Assembly: GCF_037126175.1 (NCBI RefSeq)
Contig: NZ_CP146986.1
Location: forward strand, 4,836,501 to 4,900,500
Origin: Pseudomonas sp. RSB 5.4
GTDB lineage: Bacteria; Pseudomonadota; Gammaproteobacteria; Pseudomonadales; Pseudomonadaceae
Reading direction: 5' to 3'
DNA: 64,000 nt
The notes beneath the pieces were generated by a model. It searched no databases, was not told the DNA's origin, and saw only the letters and a program-made list of their open reading frames with translations. Below are positions 37,833-47,685 of this stretch, one piece after another. The translations under genes and the position numbers were made by a program. The stretch's first letter is position 1. Each line of letters begins with the position of its first letter.

Positions 37833-39146
37833 ATGAAAACCCCCGTCTGGTTCCCCCAAAGTTTTTTCTCCCGCACCCTTTGGCTGGTGCTCATCGTCGT
37901 GCTGTTTTCCAAGGCACTGACCCTGGTTTATCTGTTGATGAACGAGGACGTGCTGGTGGATCGTCAGTACAGCCACGGCGTCGCCCTGACGCTGCGCGCC
38001 TATTGGGCGGCCGATGAAGAAAACCGCGCGAAGATCGCCGATGCCGCGACCCTGATCCGGGTGGTCGGCGCCGGAGTGCCGGAGGGCGAGCAGCACTGGC
38101 CGTACAGTGAAATCTATCAGCGGCAGATGCAGGCGGAGCTGGGCGCCGACACCGAAGTGCGTTTGCGCATGCACTCGCCGCCGGCGCTGTGGGTGCGTGC
38201 GCCAAGCCTCGGCGACGGTTGGCTGAAAGTGCCGCTGTACCCGCATCCGCTGCGCGGGCAGAAAATCTGGAACGTGCTCGGCTGGTTCCTCGCCATCGGT
38301 TTGCTGTCCACCGCCTCGGCATGGATTTTCGTCAGCCAACTCAACCAGCCGTTGAAACGTCTGGTATATGCCGCGCGGCAACTCGGTCAGGGTCGCAGCG
38401 TGCGCCTGCCGATCAGCGACACACCCAGCGAGATGACCGAGGTGTATCGCGCCTTCAATCAGATGGCCGAAGACGTCGAGCAGGCCGGTCGCGAGCGCGA
38501 GCTGATGCTGGCGGGGGTGTCGCATGACTTGCGCACGCCGCTGACCCGCTTGCGGCTGTCGCTGGAGCTGATGGGCGACCGCAACGATTTGACCGATGAC
38601 ATGGTGCGCGACATCGAAGACATGGACGCGATTCTCGACCAGTTCCTCGCGTTCATTCGCGATGGTCGCGACGAGTCGGTGGAAGAGGTGGACCTGAGCG
38701 ATCTGGTGCGTGAGGTGGCCGCACCGTACAACCAGAACGAAGAGAAGGTGCGCTTGCGTCTGGAGCCGATCCAGCCGTTTCCACTGCGCCGGGTGTCGAT
38801 GAAACGCCTGCTGAACAATCTGATCGGCAACGCCTTGAATCACGCCGGCAGCGGCGTCGAGGTTGCGGCTTATGTGTCCGGCGATACCAGCGCGCCGTAC
38901 GTGGTGCTGAGCGTGATGGACCGTGGCGCTGGGATCGATCCGTCGGAGCTGGAAGCGATCTTCAACCCGTTCACCCGTGGCGATCGTGCCCGGGGCGGCA
39001 AAGGTACGGGGTTGGGCCTGGCGATCGTGAAGCGGATTGCTTCGATGCATGGCGGCAATGTCGAGTTGCGCAACCGCTCCGGGGGCGGACTGGAGGCGCG
39101 AGTGCGATTGCCGTTGGGGTTGATGTTGCCGCGAGATGCCGTCTGA
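37833..39146 (+). CDS. envZ: Sensor histidine kinase EnvZ/AmgS-like
   Basis: A 437-residue inner-membrane kinase. TM1 (TLWLVLIVVLFSKALTLVYLL), a periplasmic domain of about 110 residues, TM2 (VLGWFLAIGLLSTASAWIFVSQL), a HAMP linker (RLVYAARQLGQGRSVRLPISDTPSEMTEVYRAFNQM), the H box with the phosphorylated His (AGVSHDLRTPLTRLRLSLE), the N box (RLLNNLIGNALNHAGS) and G boxes (VMDRGAGIDPSELEAIFNPF, GKGTGLGLAIVKRI). It phosphorylates the upstream regulator. In P. aeruginosa AmgS answers to mistranslated membrane proteins. Confidence 0.92.
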   Translation: MKTPVWFPQSFFSRTLWLVLIVVLFSKALTLVYLLMNEDVLVDRQYSHGVALTLRAYWAADEENRAKIADAATLIRVVGAGVPEGEQHWPYSEIYQRQMQAELGADTEVRLRMHSPPALWVRAPSLGDGWLKVPLYPHPLRGQKIWNVLGWFLAIGLLSTASAWIFVSQLNQPLKRLVYAARQLGQGRSVRLPISDTPSEMTEVYRAFNQMAEDVEQAGRERELMLAGVSHDLRTPLTRLRLSLELMGDRNDLTDDMVRDIEDMDAILDQFLAFIRDGRDESVEEVDLSDLVREVAAPYNQNEEKVRLRLEPIQPFPLRRVSMKRLLNNLIGNALNHAGSGVEVAAYVSGDTSAPYVVLSVMDRGAGIDPSELEAIFNPFTRGDRARGGKGTGLGLAIVKRIASMHGGNVELRNRSGGGLEARVRLPLGLMLPRDAV

Positions 39147-39178
39147 CAGCCGAGATATTCAGCGGGGCTGATGGCCCC

Positions 39179-39244
39179 TTCGCGAGCAAGCCCGCTCCCA
39201 CAGCGGAACGCATTCCAAAATGTGGGAGCGGGCTTGCTCGCGAA
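39179..39244. repeat. REP inverted pair
   Basis: GCGAGCAAGCCCGCTCCCACA unit and its inverse between the convergent envZ and rimK ends. Confidence 0.85.
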
Positions 39245-39276
39245 CGCGGCCGCCCAGCCACCACATTTCTGACGGG

Positions 39277-40182
39277 TTAACCCTTGCCCTTGGTCCGAGT
39301 CATATTCGGCCCGCCATTCTTCTCAAGGTGCTCGATGATGATCCCCGCCACGTTCTTGCCGGTGGTGGTCTCGATCCCTTCCAGGCCCGGCGACGAGTTC
39401 ACTTCCATCACCAGCGGCCCGTGATTTGAACGCAGAATATCCACGCCCGCCACCGCCAGGCCCATGACCTTGGCCGCACGCAACGCGGTCATGCGTTCCT
39501 CCGGGGTGATCTTGATCAGGCTGGCGCTGCCGCCACGGTGCAGGTTGGAGCGGAACTCGCCCGGCTTGGCCTGACGTTTCATGGCCGCGATCACCTTGTC
39601 GCCGACCACGAAGCAGCGAATGTCGGCACCGCCGGCCTCCTTGATGTATTCCTGGACCATGATGTTCTGCTTCAGGCCCATGAACGCCTCGATCACCGAT
39701 TCGGCCGCGGTCGCGGTTTCGCACAGCACCACGCCGATACCCTGGGTGCCTTCCAGCACTTTGATCACCAGCGGCGCGCCGTTGACCATGTCGATCAGGT
39801 CGGGAATGTCATCCGGCGAGTGGGCGAAGCCGGTTACCGGCAGGCCGATGCCGCGACGCGACAGCAGTTGCAGCGAACGCAGTTTGTCCCGCGAACGGGC
39901 GATGGCTACGGACTCGTTGAGCGGAAACACGCCCATCATTTCGAACTGGCGCAACACCGCGCAACCGTAGAACGTCACCGACGCACCGATCCGCGGGATC
40001 ACCGCGTCGAAGCCTTCCAGCGGCTTGCCGCGATAGTGGATCTGCGGCTTGTGGCTGGCGATGTTCATGTAGGCGCGCAGGGTGTCGACCACTACCATTT
40101 CATGCCCGCGTTCGGTGCCGGCTTCGACCAGACGACGGGTGGAATACAGACGCGGATTCCGCGACAGCACAGCGATCTTCAT
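39277..40182 (-). CDS. rimK: Ribosomal protein S6 glutamate ligase RimK
   Basis: A 301-residue ATP-grasp ligase that adds glutamates to the C-terminus of ribosomal protein S6. Blocks: [61 protein letters not shown] (nucleotide-binding loop), [30 protein letters not shown] and [14 protein letters not shown] (Mg-binding). Overlaps the protease-like gene upstream by 4 bases. In Pseudomonas RimK is known to change ribosome makeup and virulence or colonisation traits. Confidence 0.93.
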   Translation of the reverse strand: MKIAVLSRNPRLYSTRRLVEAGTERGHEMVVVDTLRAYMNIASHKPQIHYRGKPLEGFDAVIPRIGASVTFYGCAVLRQFEMMGVFPLNESVAIARSRDKLRSLQLLSRRGIGLPVTGFAHSPDDIPDLIDMVNGAPLVIKVLEGTQGIGVVLCETATAAESVIEAFMGLKQNIMVQEYIKEAGGADIRCFVVGDKVIAAMKRQAKPGEFRSNLHRGGSASLIKITPEERMTALRAAKVMGLAVAGVDILRSNHGPLVMEVNSSPGLEGIETTTGKNVAGIIIEHLEKNGGPNMTRTKGKG

Positions 40183-40658
40183 GCAACACCTGTGGAGGAG
40201 GTAGATACCGGGAACACCGGCTTGTCTTGTACATACTTGATGCCCGGATTGACCACCAGCTGGCCGTCGATCAGGGCTTTGGAACCGAGCAACAGGCGAT
40301 AGCGCATGGACTTACGGCAGGCGAGGGTGAACTCGACTGCCCAGACCCGATCACCGAGGGCCAGGGTGGTGCTGATCACATAGCGCACCTGGGCCTGGCC
40401 GTTGGAGCTTTTGATGGTTTTGCGCGTCACCAGCGGTGCTTCGCAGCGCCGGTGACGCAACTGCACCACCGTGCCCAGGTGCGCGGTGAAGCGCACCCAC
40501 TTCTCGCCGTCGCGTTCGAACGGCTCGATGTCGGTGGCATGCAGGCTGGAGGTGCTGGCGCCGGTGTCGATTTTCGCCCGCAGGCCCGCGACTCCCAGAT
40601 CAGGGAGCGCCACCCACTCGCGCAGACCGACAACGGTCAAATGGTCAAATGTCTTCAA
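40179..40658 (-). CDS. rimB: RimB-type retropepsin-like protease
   Basis: A 159-residue protein of the family annotated as ATP-dependent zinc protease or RimK-associated protein. The aspartic protease motif DTGAS lies at residues 31-35 ([22 protein letters not shown]), and [22 protein letters not shown] is the second conserved block, as in retropepsin-like folds. Translation is coupled to rimK (ATGA overlap). In P. fluorescens RimB acts with RimK on S6; a separate small rimA gene was looked for upstream and not seen in 40659-40874. Confidence 0.8.
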   Translation of the reverse strand: MKTFDHLTVVGLREWVALPDLGVAGLRAKIDTGASTSSLHATDIEPFERDGEKWVRFTAHLGTVVQLRHRRCEAPLVTRKTIKSSNGQAQVRYVISTTLALGDRVWAVEFTLACRKSMRYRLLLGSKALIDGQLVVNPGIKYVQDKPVFPVSTSSTGVA

Positions 40659-40874
40659 AGGTACTCAACCGGCAGAAACCGCTCGGGCCGCGTACGGCCG
40701 AATTCGCGGTATTCACGCAGAATAATGGTTAAAAGGCGACAGATATCTACGGCCCGGATTGCCGACCCCTCAAGCGGGTGTCGGGTGGTGCGCATTGTAA
40801 TCCGGGACGGCGTAATTCATGGCACGACAGAAACGGTAGTACAGTTCATCAATATTTCAGAATGAGGAAATTCC

Positions 40875-41279
40875 ATGGCACAAAAAAGCGAAGAGGACGA
40901 CAAGGTCCGTCTCGACAAATGGTTGTGGGCGGCGCGCTTTTACAAAACCCGGGCCCTGGCCAAAGCGGCCATCGAGAGTGGCAAGGTGCATTGCCGAGGT
41001 GACCGCTGCAAGCCTGGCAAAGAGCCACGCATTGGTGATGAATTCGAGATTCGTACCGGCTTTGAAGAGCGCACGGTGAGGGTCGAAGCCTTGTCGATCG
41101 TGCGTCGCGGCGCACCCGAGGCGCAGACACTGTATACCGAGACCGAGGCGAGTATTGCCAAACGTGAAGCGGCAGCGGCGATGCGCAAGGCCGGGGCGTT
41201 GGGCGTGAGCACCGATGGCAAGCCGAGCAAGAAACAGCGGCGGGATCTGTTTAAATTTCGTGGCAGCAGCAACGAGTAG
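40875..41279 (+). CDS. hslR: Heat shock protein 15 HslR (S4 domain)
   Basis: A 134-residue RNA-binding protein. The S4 domain spans residues about 11-75 (VRLDKWLWAARFYKTRALAKAAIESGKVHCRGDRCKPGKEPRIGDEFEI), followed by a helical basic tail ending in KPSKKQRRDLFKFRG. Hsp15 binds free 50S subunits that carry a nascent chain after chain release and helps recycle them on heat shock. RBS GAGGAAA lies before the ATG. It is divergent from rimB. Confidence 0.92.
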   Translation: MAQKSEEDDKVRLDKWLWAARFYKTRALAKAAIESGKVHCRGDRCKPGKEPRIGDEFEIRTGFEERTVRVEALSIVRRGAPEAQTLYTETEASIAKREAAAAMRKAGALGVSTDGKPSKKQRRDLFKFRGSSNE

Positions 41280-41296
41280 TGTGCGACGAACACACT

Positions 41297-41430
41297 TGTG
41301 GCGAGGGAGCTTGCTCCCGCTGGCGGCCGAAGGACGCCCTGTACAGGCGAGCACGTATTTCAAAATACAACTGCATCGACAAGTAAAGCGACTGCTACGC
41401 AGCCGAGCGGGAGCAAGCTCCCTCGCCACA
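41297..41430. repeat. Palindromic repeat GTGGCGAGGGAGCTTGCTCCC type
   Basis: Outer arms TGTGGCGAGGGAGCTTGCTC and its inverse, about 134 bp in all. A third family of intergenic palindrome, between convergent hslR and PAP2 genes. Confidence 0.75.
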
Positions 41431-41445
41431 GGTTTGTGCAAACTG

Positions 41446-42249
41446 TCAGTTTGCGGCAGACACCACACTCATCCGCGAAACCACCGGCAGCTTGCCCAGC
41501 AAAGCGAAAATCGGCGCTGTTACCTTCAGCCAGAAATTCGCCGCGTGACAGGCAAACGGCGTGTAGTAACCCCAGCCCAACGCCCACACCGCCAGCAGCA
41601 GGCCGCCGATGTAATCGTCCTGCCCCCAATGTGCGCCGGCCACCAGACGCGGCAGCATGAACAGCAGCGCCAGGCCCCAGACCGTCAGGAACTGCCCGAC
41701 CGTACGGCTGAACACGCCCATGAACAGCGCCCAGATCAGCAACACCGAAGCGTGGTCACCGGGGAAGCTCTGGCTTGAGCGATCCTTCAGCTCCCAGGCT
41801 TTTTCCAGTTGCGGGAAGTAGTCACTGAGGTGCACCGCGCCTTCCAGCACCATCGACGGACTGTTGTGTTGCCAGTCCATGTAGTCGGCGAATTTGGAAA
41901 ACAGCGCGCGGATCACCACCATCAACAGCAGAATGGAGAAAAAACCGAAGAAGGCGCGACGCACATCAATCGCCTTGAACACCCAGTCGCCCTTGATCAG
42001 CAGCGTCAGCAGAATCAGTCCGACAACGATGTCGAACGGGCGCAGACTTGCAATTGCCCAGATGTGGAGCCATATGGGGTTGCTGGCCAGTGGTGCATTG
42101 AGTGAGCGAAACAGCCACTCGTCGAAAATCACACACAGCATCTGGCCCGTAGGCCATAACCAGAAAGCCAGTAGCGCTAATGGCATTACGTTACACAGAA
42201 CCAGCCGGCCGAGGTTCCACCTTGATTGGAACAAACCCGGATTGTTCAT
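41446..42249 (-). CDS. PAP2-family membrane phosphatase
   Basis: A 267-residue protein with about six membrane segments and the three PAP2 phosphatase signatures, somewhat divergent: KxxxxxxRP-like part is weak, [19 protein letters not shown] (PSGH-type, here PGDH) and [26 protein letters not shown] (SRxxxxxHxxxD-type). Members dephosphorylate phosphatidylglycerol phosphate, undecaprenyl diphosphate or lipid A. Related to the LpxE/LpxT-like group by layout; the substrate is open. Divergent from hslO. Confidence 0.85.
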   Translation of the reverse strand: MNNPGLFQSRWNLGRLVLCNVMPLALLAFWLWPTGQMLCVIFDEWLFRSLNAPLASNPIWLHIWAIASLRPFDIVVGLILLTLLIKGDWVFKAIDVRRAFFGFFSILLLMVVIRALFSKFADYMDWQHNSPSMVLEGAVHLSDYFPQLEKAWELKDRSSQSFPGDHASVLLIWALFMGVFSRTVGQFLTVWGLALLFMLPRLVAGAHWGQDDYIGGLLLAVWALGWGYYTPFACHAANFWLKVTAPIFALLGKLPVVSRMSVVSAAN

Positions 42250-42354
42250 AAAATGCCTCCCGTGGCTGAACGTTTTGCACCAAACAGGTGCGAAGAAAGC
42301 GCGGGATTTTCATCTTTTGTAACCTTTTTGTCATCAATTCAGATACCCAGACCT

Positions 42355-43257
42355 ATGACCGACCTACCGGATACCGACTACACCCAACGCTTCATCTTCG
42401 ATGACAGCGACACTCGCGGCGAACTGGTGGCGCTGGAACGCAGCTACGCCGAAGTCCTCGCCAAGCACCCGTACCCGGAGCCGGTCGCGCAGTTGCTGGG
42501 CGAACTGATGGCGGCCGCTTCGTTGCTGGTGGGCACCCTGAAGTTCGACGGCTTGCTGATTCTTCAGGCGCGTTCCGAAGGCCCGATTCCGCTGCTGATG
42601 ATCGAATGCTCCAGCGAGCGCGAGATCCGTGGTCTGGCGCGATACAACGCCGAGCAGATCGCGGCGGATGCCACGCTTGCCGACCTGATGCCGGGCGGTG
42701 ACCTGACCCTGACCGTCGACCCGACGATCGGCCAGCGTTACCAGGGTATCGTCGACCTCGATGGTGAAACCCTGTCGGAATGCTTCACCAATTATTTCGT
42801 CATGTCGCAACAGGTCGGCACGCGCTTCAAGCTGTTCGCCGACGGCCGTCGTGCCCGTGGCATGCTGCTGCAGCAACTGCCGGCCGACCGTCTGAAAGAC
42901 GAAGAAGACCGCGCCGCCAGTTGGCAGCACATCACCGCGCTGGCCAGCACCCTGACCGCCGATGAGTTGCTCAGCCTGGACAACGAAACCGTGCTGCATC
43001 GCCTCTACCACGAAGAGCAGGTGCGCCTGTTCGATGTGCAGAACCTGCGCTTCCGTTGCAGCTGCTCGCGGGAACGCTCGGGCAATGCGTTGGTCAGTCT
43101 GGGTCTGGAAGACGCGCAGGCGCTGGTGGCCGAACGCGGTGGCGAAATCGAGATCGATTGCCAGTTCTGCAACCAGCGTTACCTGTTCGATGCGGCCGAT
43201 ATTGCTCAATTGTTCGCTGGCGCAGGCGTCGACACGCCGTCAGATACCCGGCACTAA
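42355..43257 (+). CDS. hslO: Redox-regulated chaperone Hsp33
   Basis: A 300-residue chaperone taken from [17 protein letters not shown]; the frame is open upstream without homology. The core domain holds [23 protein letters not shown], and the C-terminal redox switch has the zinc-binding cysteines in [18 protein letters not shown] and [13 protein letters not shown] (C-x-C and C-x-x-C). Oxidation releases zinc and turns the chaperone on. The RBS is poor. Position before pckA is the same as in P. aeruginosa as I recall. Confidence 0.93.
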   Translation: MTDLPDTDYTQRFIFDDSDTRGELVALERSYAEVLAKHPYPEPVAQLLGELMAAASLLVGTLKFDGLLILQARSEGPIPLLMIECSSEREIRGLARYNAEQIAADATLADLMPGGDLTLTVDPTIGQRYQGIVDLDGETLSECFTNYFVMSQQVGTRFKLFADGRRARGMLLQQLPADRLKDEEDRAASWQHITALASTLTADELLSLDNETVLHRLYHEEQVRLFDVQNLRFRCSCSRERSGNALVSLGLEDAQALVAERGGEIEIDCQFCNQRYLFDAADIAQLFAGAGVDTPSDTRH

Positions 43258-43438
43258 AACGGTTCAGCGCAGGTAAATTCACTGCTTAACGACGGAATTT
43301 CGCCGTTACGACGGGAGGACCCTACTCTTTTTGGGCTTTTCTGGCATAATCCGGCCCACTTTTTTCGCGGTAGTAGTGCACGACTTTCTACTACAAAACG
43401 TTTGGAGCACACTCGGCCACTGGCCGACGGGGAACCTC

Positions 43439-44980
43439 ATGACGCAAGCCAATAACGCCGTGTACACCGATCTGAGTGTTGATGATCTGGTAAAAGAAGC
43501 CCTGCAACGCGGTGAGGGCGAGCTTGCCGATACCGGCGCTCTGGTCGTTCGCACCGGTCACCGTACCGGTCGTTCGCCAGTCGATCGTTTCATCGTTGAA
43601 GAGCCTTCCACCCAGGCCGCTATCGCCTGGGGCCCGATCAACCGCAAGTTCCCGGCCGACAAGTTCGACGCGCTGTGGGCTCGTGTCGAGGCGTTCAACA
43701 ACGCGCAAGAGCACTTTGTTTCCCATGTGCATGTAGGTGCGGCTGAAGATCACTACCTGGCCGTGAAAATGACCACCCAGACTGCCTGGCAGAACCTGTT
43801 CGGTCGTTGCCTGTTCATCAACCCGGCCCAGTACAACCCGGCCGGTCGTGACGAGTGGCAAGTGCTCAACGTGGCCAACTTCGAGTGCGTACCAGAGCGT
43901 GACGGCACCAACTCCGATGGTTGCGTGATCATCAACTTCGCGCAGAAAAAAGTGCTGATCGCCGGCATGCGTTACGCCGGTGAGATGAAGAAAGCCATGT
44001 TCTCCGTGCAGAACTTCCTGCTGCCGGCCGCTGACGTGCTGCCAATGCACTGCGCTGCCAACATCGGCGAAGAAGGCGACGTGACCCTGTTCTTCGGTCT
44101 GTCGGGCACCGGTAAAACCACCCTGTCGGCTGACGAAAGCCGTTACCTGATCGGTGACGACGAACACGGCTGGGGCGAAGGCGTTGTCTTCAATATCGAA
44201 GGTGGCTGCTACGCCAAGTGCATCGACTTGTCCGAGAAGAACGAGCCGGTCATCTGGAAAGCCATCAAACACGGCGCGGTGCTGGAAAACGTGGTCATCG
44301 ACGACGCCAAACACGCCGACTATACCGATGTCAGCCTGACCCAGAACAGCCGCGCGGCCTACCCGCTGGAGCACGTTGCCAAGCGTTCCGAGCAGAACCT
44401 GGGCGGCGAGCCAAACGCTGTGATCTTCCTGACCTGCGACCTGACCGGCGTGCTGCCGCCAGTGTCGATCCTCAACGAAGAACAAGCGGCCTACCACTTC
44501 CTGTCCGGCTACACCGCTTTGGTGGGCTCGACTGAAATGGGTTCGGGCAGCGGCATCAAGTCGACCTTCTCCACCTGCTTCGGCGCGCCGTTCTTCCCGC
44601 GTCCGGCTGGCGAATACGCCGAACTGCTGATCAAGCGCATCCGCGGCTTCGGCTCCAAGGTCTACCTGGTCAACACCGGCTGGACCGGCGGCGGCTACGG
44701 CGTCGGCAAACGCTTCAACATCCCGACCACCCGTGCGGTGATCGCTGCGATCCAGAGCGGCGCGCTGATCGGTGCCGCCACCGAGCACCTGGACACCATC
44801 AACCTCGACGTGCCATTGGCCGTACCGGGCGTTGAAACCAACCTGCTCAACCCACGCAACACCTGGGCTGACAAGGCTGCGTACGACGAAGCGGCCAAGG
44901 CGCTGGCCGGTCTGTTCATCGAGAACTTCAAGAAGTTCGAAGTGAGCGACGCGATCAAGGCTGCGGGTCCTAAGTTGTAA
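43439..44980 (+). CDS. pckA: Phosphoenolpyruvate carboxykinase (ATP)
   Basis: A 513-residue gluconeogenic enzyme that turns oxaloacetate and ATP into PEP, CO2 and ADP. Start [17 protein letters not shown] fits the family; the longer open frame is not coding. Blocks: [18 protein letters not shown], kinase loop [16 protein letters not shown] with the metal-binding residues after it (IGDDEHGW), and [16 protein letters not shown]. It has a ~180-base upstream region and is followed by a clear terminator. Confidence 0.95.
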   Translation: MTQANNAVYTDLSVDDLVKEALQRGEGELADTGALVVRTGHRTGRSPVDRFIVEEPSTQAAIAWGPINRKFPADKFDALWARVEAFNNAQEHFVSHVHVGAAEDHYLAVKMTTQTAWQNLFGRCLFINPAQYNPAGRDEWQVLNVANFECVPERDGTNSDGCVIINFAQKKVLIAGMRYAGEMKKAMFSVQNFLLPAADVLPMHCAANIGEEGDVTLFFGLSGTGKTTLSADESRYLIGDDEHGWGEGVVFNIEGGCYAKCIDLSEKNEPVIWKAIKHGAVLENVVIDDAKHADYTDVSLTQNSRAAYPLEHVAKRSEQNLGGEPNAVIFLTCDLTGVLPPVSILNEEQAAYHFLSGYTALVGSTEMGSGSGIKSTFSTCFGAPFFPRPAGEYAELLIKRIRGFGSKVYLVNTGWTGGGYGVGKRFNIPTTRAVIAAIQSGALIGAATEHLDTINLDVPLAVPGVETNLLNPRNTWADKAAYDEAAKALAGLFIENFKKFEVSDAIKAAGPKL

Positions 44981-45000
44981 GATTGGTTCGTTGTGAACTA

Positions 45001-45028
45001 AAAAGCCGCCTCCAGGGGCGGCTTTTTT
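45001..45028 (+). terminator. Rho-independent terminator after pckA
   Basis: AAAAGCCGCC-TCCAG-GGGCGGCTTTTTT: GC stem with A and T flanks, so it can act in both directions and also serve hipA, whose end lies 7 bases further. Confidence 0.9.
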
Positions 45029-45035
45029 GTGGGCA

Positions 45036-46301
45036 TTAAAGGGCACTAAACGCTGTTGCCATAAGGTCCTGTTCACGCTTGGATAGTCCCAATACACGTG
45101 CTACTTCCGGCCAGTTGCTGATCTCGGATTTAAAGTGCTCAATTTTTTCTTCTGCATGTATCGAGCTCACTCGAAAATACCCCGCCACTTCCCTCGCCAG
45201 CTCCAGATCCAACGCGTTGTCAGCATCAGTGATGTTCAGCTTCAACCCATCTGCATGCGCTACGGGGTTCATGTCATACGCTGCCGACAAGCGCCATCCC
45301 CGACCGGGATCCAGAATAAATCCGTGATTACGCAGGTGGTCGTCGGTGTTGGATACCAGGATGTTGAAGACGATTCTCGACCATAACTCGCGAAGGTCTG
45401 CATTGGGCTCCGAACCGTGTTCCATGAGTACTTCCGCCAACTCAAGGTAGCTGGCGCCTGTTGAAGCGTCGTCGCCGTCGGTGCGGTTGGTCAGGGTCAT
45501 GGCTGAGGCGAAGTGGTGGCGCCCACCGCGTTCGGTTCGGTCGAAGCGTTTGATCAGAAAACAGTGGTGGTCGCTCGCGTAACGTCGTGCCATGCCGGTT
45601 GCGACACGTAGCCCGCAGTTGACCGCCAAGGCGTTCACCAGCATTTCCCAGCCACCTACATCGTAGTCGTCTCGCGTACTCGGAAACTTGGCGATCCACA
45701 GTTGGCCATGCTCGTCGACCACACTGGCTTTTGGTCTGGCGCCGCCCAGTGAGCCGCCCGGCGCGATGAGCATTCTTAGCCATTCGCGGCCATTGAGTGC
45801 GGTGTTGTCCGTGTCGTTTTCCAAGGCCAGACTCGCCTGTTCCAGCGCACGCAATTCAACAAAGGGTGGGGCAGCAACGCCATCGCGATCGTCGAGAAAA
45901 TTACCCTCGTCGTTGAGCTTGTAGCGGATGGCGCCGACGCGGAACTGGTCATGCACGCCAAGGAGATAGTCAGACTCGAATAGCTTGCTGCCCTTGGGAA
46001 TCAAACCGTCGCGGATATCCCTCTCCAGGCGCCGCTTCATTAGCAGTTGGCCCCAACGATCAGGGCTTGAGTCAGCGAAGACGCCAAAACGAGTCTGATG
46101 TTGACCAGGAAACTGACGTCCTTGAAAAAGTCCGATTCGTGGGTCCAGCTGTGTGAAGCTTAACTCGGGGTCGGCCAGCGCTACGGGATCGTATTCAAAC
46201 TCGAATACGTTGGTGTTGCGTGTCTTACGGGCATGCAGGAAGCCGAGACGCCTGGCGCCGTTCAACGATTCCCAATCTGCATAAACAGCGATCAGCGTCA
46301 T
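45036..46301 (-). CDS. hipA: HipA-family serine/threonine kinase toxin
   Basis: A 421-residue HipA-like kinase. Glycine-rich loop at 182-191 ([10 protein letters not shown]), catalytic loop at 318-327 ([10 protein letters not shown]) with the catalytic Asp, and the metal-binding DFG-like AYDMNP at 341-346. N-terminal subdomain [19 protein letters not shown] matches the HipA N1 region (full size rather than split). HipA of E. coli phosphorylates GltX and causes dormancy; the target here is unknown. The gene overlaps hipB by 4 bases. Confidence 0.9.
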   Translation of the reverse strand: MTLIAVYADWESLNGARRLGFLHARKTRNTNVFEFEYDPVALADPELSFTQLDPRIGLFQGRQFPGQHQTRFGVFADSSPDRWGQLLMKRRLERDIRDGLIPKGSKLFESDYLLGVHDQFRVGAIRYKLNDEGNFLDDRDGVAAPPFVELRALEQASLALENDTDNTALNGREWLRMLIAPGGSLGGARPKASVVDEHGQLWIAKFPSTRDDYDVGGWEMLVNALAVNCGLRVATGMARRYASDHHCFLIKRFDRTERGGRHHFASAMTLTNRTDGDDASTGASYLELAEVLMEHGSEPNADLRELWSRIVFNILVSNTDDHLRNHGFILDPGRGWRLSAAYDMNPVAHADGLKLNITDADNALDLELAREVAGYFRVSSIHAEEKIEHFKSEISNWPEVARVLGLSKREQDLMATAFSAL

Positions 46302-46807
46302 TTTTCACCTGTCGTGGAGCCTGGCTTTTTCTTCTTCAACAGATTGGAGAGAGTGTGCGTGTTGATTGGAAAATCGTCCGGAAGTTTTGTTGTAGTAGCG
46401 GCATCGATGACGCTTGGAGTCTCGCTGTGATCGGATGCAGCTTTTTTTAACGCGCTGACTCCGCGTACTCGCTGTGGCTTTTTGATTGGGGATCTTGATG
46501 CAGGCATTAACTGAGCATCCTGTAGCTGTCGGCCCATTTCATCGGTCGCGGCAAGCTGATTCAGATCCTTTTCCAGGCCCAGCACCTGCATGACCGACAG
46601 ATAAGCGCCGATGGTTACTCCTGATTCGCCTGACTCCAGATTGCGCAAGGTGGTCAGCGACATGCCTGACCGTTCAGCGACCTGCTTTGCCGTCAGCTTG
46701 CGGCGTAGACGAGCCAGCTTCAGCCGTTCGCCAAATTCCGACAGCAGTCGAGCGGAGGCGGGCAGAAGTGGCGCTGTTTTTTTGGCCATGTGGCAGTATT
46801 CCTTCAT
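46298..46807 (-). CDS. hipB: HipB-family antitoxin with XRE domain and long tail
   Basis: A 169-residue protein. The HTH is at about residues 27-90 ([57 protein letters not shown]). A basic, disordered tail of about 70 residues follows ([13 protein letters not shown]...), longer than in E. coli HipB (88 residues). A second start at 46789 ([12 protein letters not shown]) also has an AAGGA RBS. It should repress the operon through the repeats at 46823-46945 and block HipA. Confidence 0.85.
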   Translation of the reverse strand: MKEYCHMAKKTAPLLPASARLLSEFGERLKLARLRRKLTAKQVAERSGMSLTTLRNLESGESGVTIGAYLSVMQVLGLEKDLNQLAATDEMGRQLQDAQLMPASRSPIKKPQRVRGVSALKKAASDHSETPSVIDAATTTKLPDDFPINTHTLSNLLKKKKPGSTTGEK

Positions 46808-46822
46808 TTTTTTTCCTTAACT

Positions 46823-46945
46823 GCCAGAATAATAGCACTTAAGTAGAAGGTTGCCTCTTGGCGTGGAGTCGGCAATAACGGCTCCTGTTAACTGCCATTA
46901 TTCAAGATTTTTTTCATGTAAACAGCCAGAATAATGCCACTTAAG
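46823..46945. promoter_or_regulatory. hipBA operator repeats
   Basis: GCCAGAATAATAGCACTTAAG (46823-46843) recurs at 46925-46945 with two changes, and an inverted half-site TGCCATTATTC lies at 46893-46903. The three sites share GAATAAT-N-CA. The first lies just ahead of hipB. Confidence 0.65.
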
Positions 46946-46967
46946 CGCCGCAGATCAGTCTCTGGGG

Positions 46968-47240
46968 TCAGCTAGTGTTGTGACGGTATCGATCAAGGAT
47001 TTGCTGCCGAACAGGCAATGATTCAGCCGCATCGGCAGGCACCGTTTCAAAGCCTTCAATGCGTAAACTGGCGAGATAATTCGAGCGGCATACCTTCTCG
47101 TAATAGGCTTGTTTCTGCTGGAAAGTCAGCGTGTTCTTTTCAGATATTTTCGGAGCAAGGGGCGAGTTGCAGCGCTGCGCGTGCAAGATCTCGTCCATTT
47201 CCTGAACGCTTTCCATCAGTGCATCAAAAAACTCGCTCAT
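46968..47240 (-). CDS. YhfG-like protein with a Fic-inhibitor motif
   Basis: A 90-residue protein. Residues 38-66 (LTFQQKQAYYEKVCRSNYLA, then SLRIEGFE) match the YhfG family, the inhibitor of the Fic AMP-transferase; S58-LRI-E62-G63 is the [S/T]xxxE[G/N] motif that blocks Fic proteins. The N-terminal ~23 residues (MSEFFDALMESVQEMDEILHAQR) look instead like the start of NadS/HigA-type XRE antitoxins. No Fic gene (HPFxxGNG motif) is in the window. It follows hipBA on the same strand side but has its own start; RBS is GGAGCAACC. Chimera, relic or active antitoxin are open. Confidence 0.7.
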   Translation of the reverse strand: MSEFFDALMESVQEMDEILHAQRCNSPLAPKISEKNTLTFQQKQAYYEKVCRSNYLASLRIEGFETVPADAAESLPVRQQILDRYRHNTS

Positions 47241-47317
47241 GGTTGCTCCAATGTTTGATCACGTTTTTATTGATCGCTCTCAGGTGAGGCGGCAGAGCGA
47301 TCCGAACATTGTCAATC

Positions 47318-47617
47318 TCAGGCCGGTGCTTTCCAGCCGAGCATCTGCTGCTGCGCGACCTGCAGCAGGTCACAGCCATCCTGCGTAAGCAGATACAGGG
47401 CGTGGGTGATGTGGGGAATGTCTTCGACGTCGGCTTGTTTGAAGCTGAGGCAGTAGAGGGTTTTCAGCAGGTCGCTGGAGGCGCGCAAGCGTTGGACGGC
47501 GCATTCGAGGATGTCTTGCGGGTTGGCCTCTGTGTCGATGATCAGGGGCTTGGTGTCGGTGAGGCTGGATTCGAGTGAGCGGTAGCGATCAAGGGGAAGC
47601 GGGGTCCATGCTTTCAT
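47318..47617 (-). CDS. Small protein, paralog A of a pair around a hydrolase gene
   Basis: I do not recognise a named family. 99 residues, probably all helical: after a short N-terminus (PLPLDRYRSLESSLTDTKPLIIDTEANPQDILECAVQRLRAS) comes SDLLKTLYCLSFKQADVEDI and HALYLLTQDGCDLLQVAQQQ. The protein at 49195-49470 repeats this almost residue for residue in the C-terminal half. No signal peptide. The upstream leader (47618-47960) is unusual, with a 34-codon frame inside a self-complementary RNA. Confidence 0.75.
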   Translation of the reverse strand: MKAWTPLPLDRYRSLESSLTDTKPLIIDTEANPQDILECAVQRLRASSDLLKTLYCLSFKQADVEDIPHITHALYLLTQDGCDLLQVAQQQMLGWKAPA

Positions 47618-47685
47618 AGTGTGTATTCCAAATGTCGTGAGGATTCATCCCACCGTGACCAAGCGATGGGAGGCGAACTGTGTTC

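Noticed and set aside
40659..40874. Short rimA gene ahead of rimB
   Set aside because: No frame with a start, RBS and sensible length was found in the gap.
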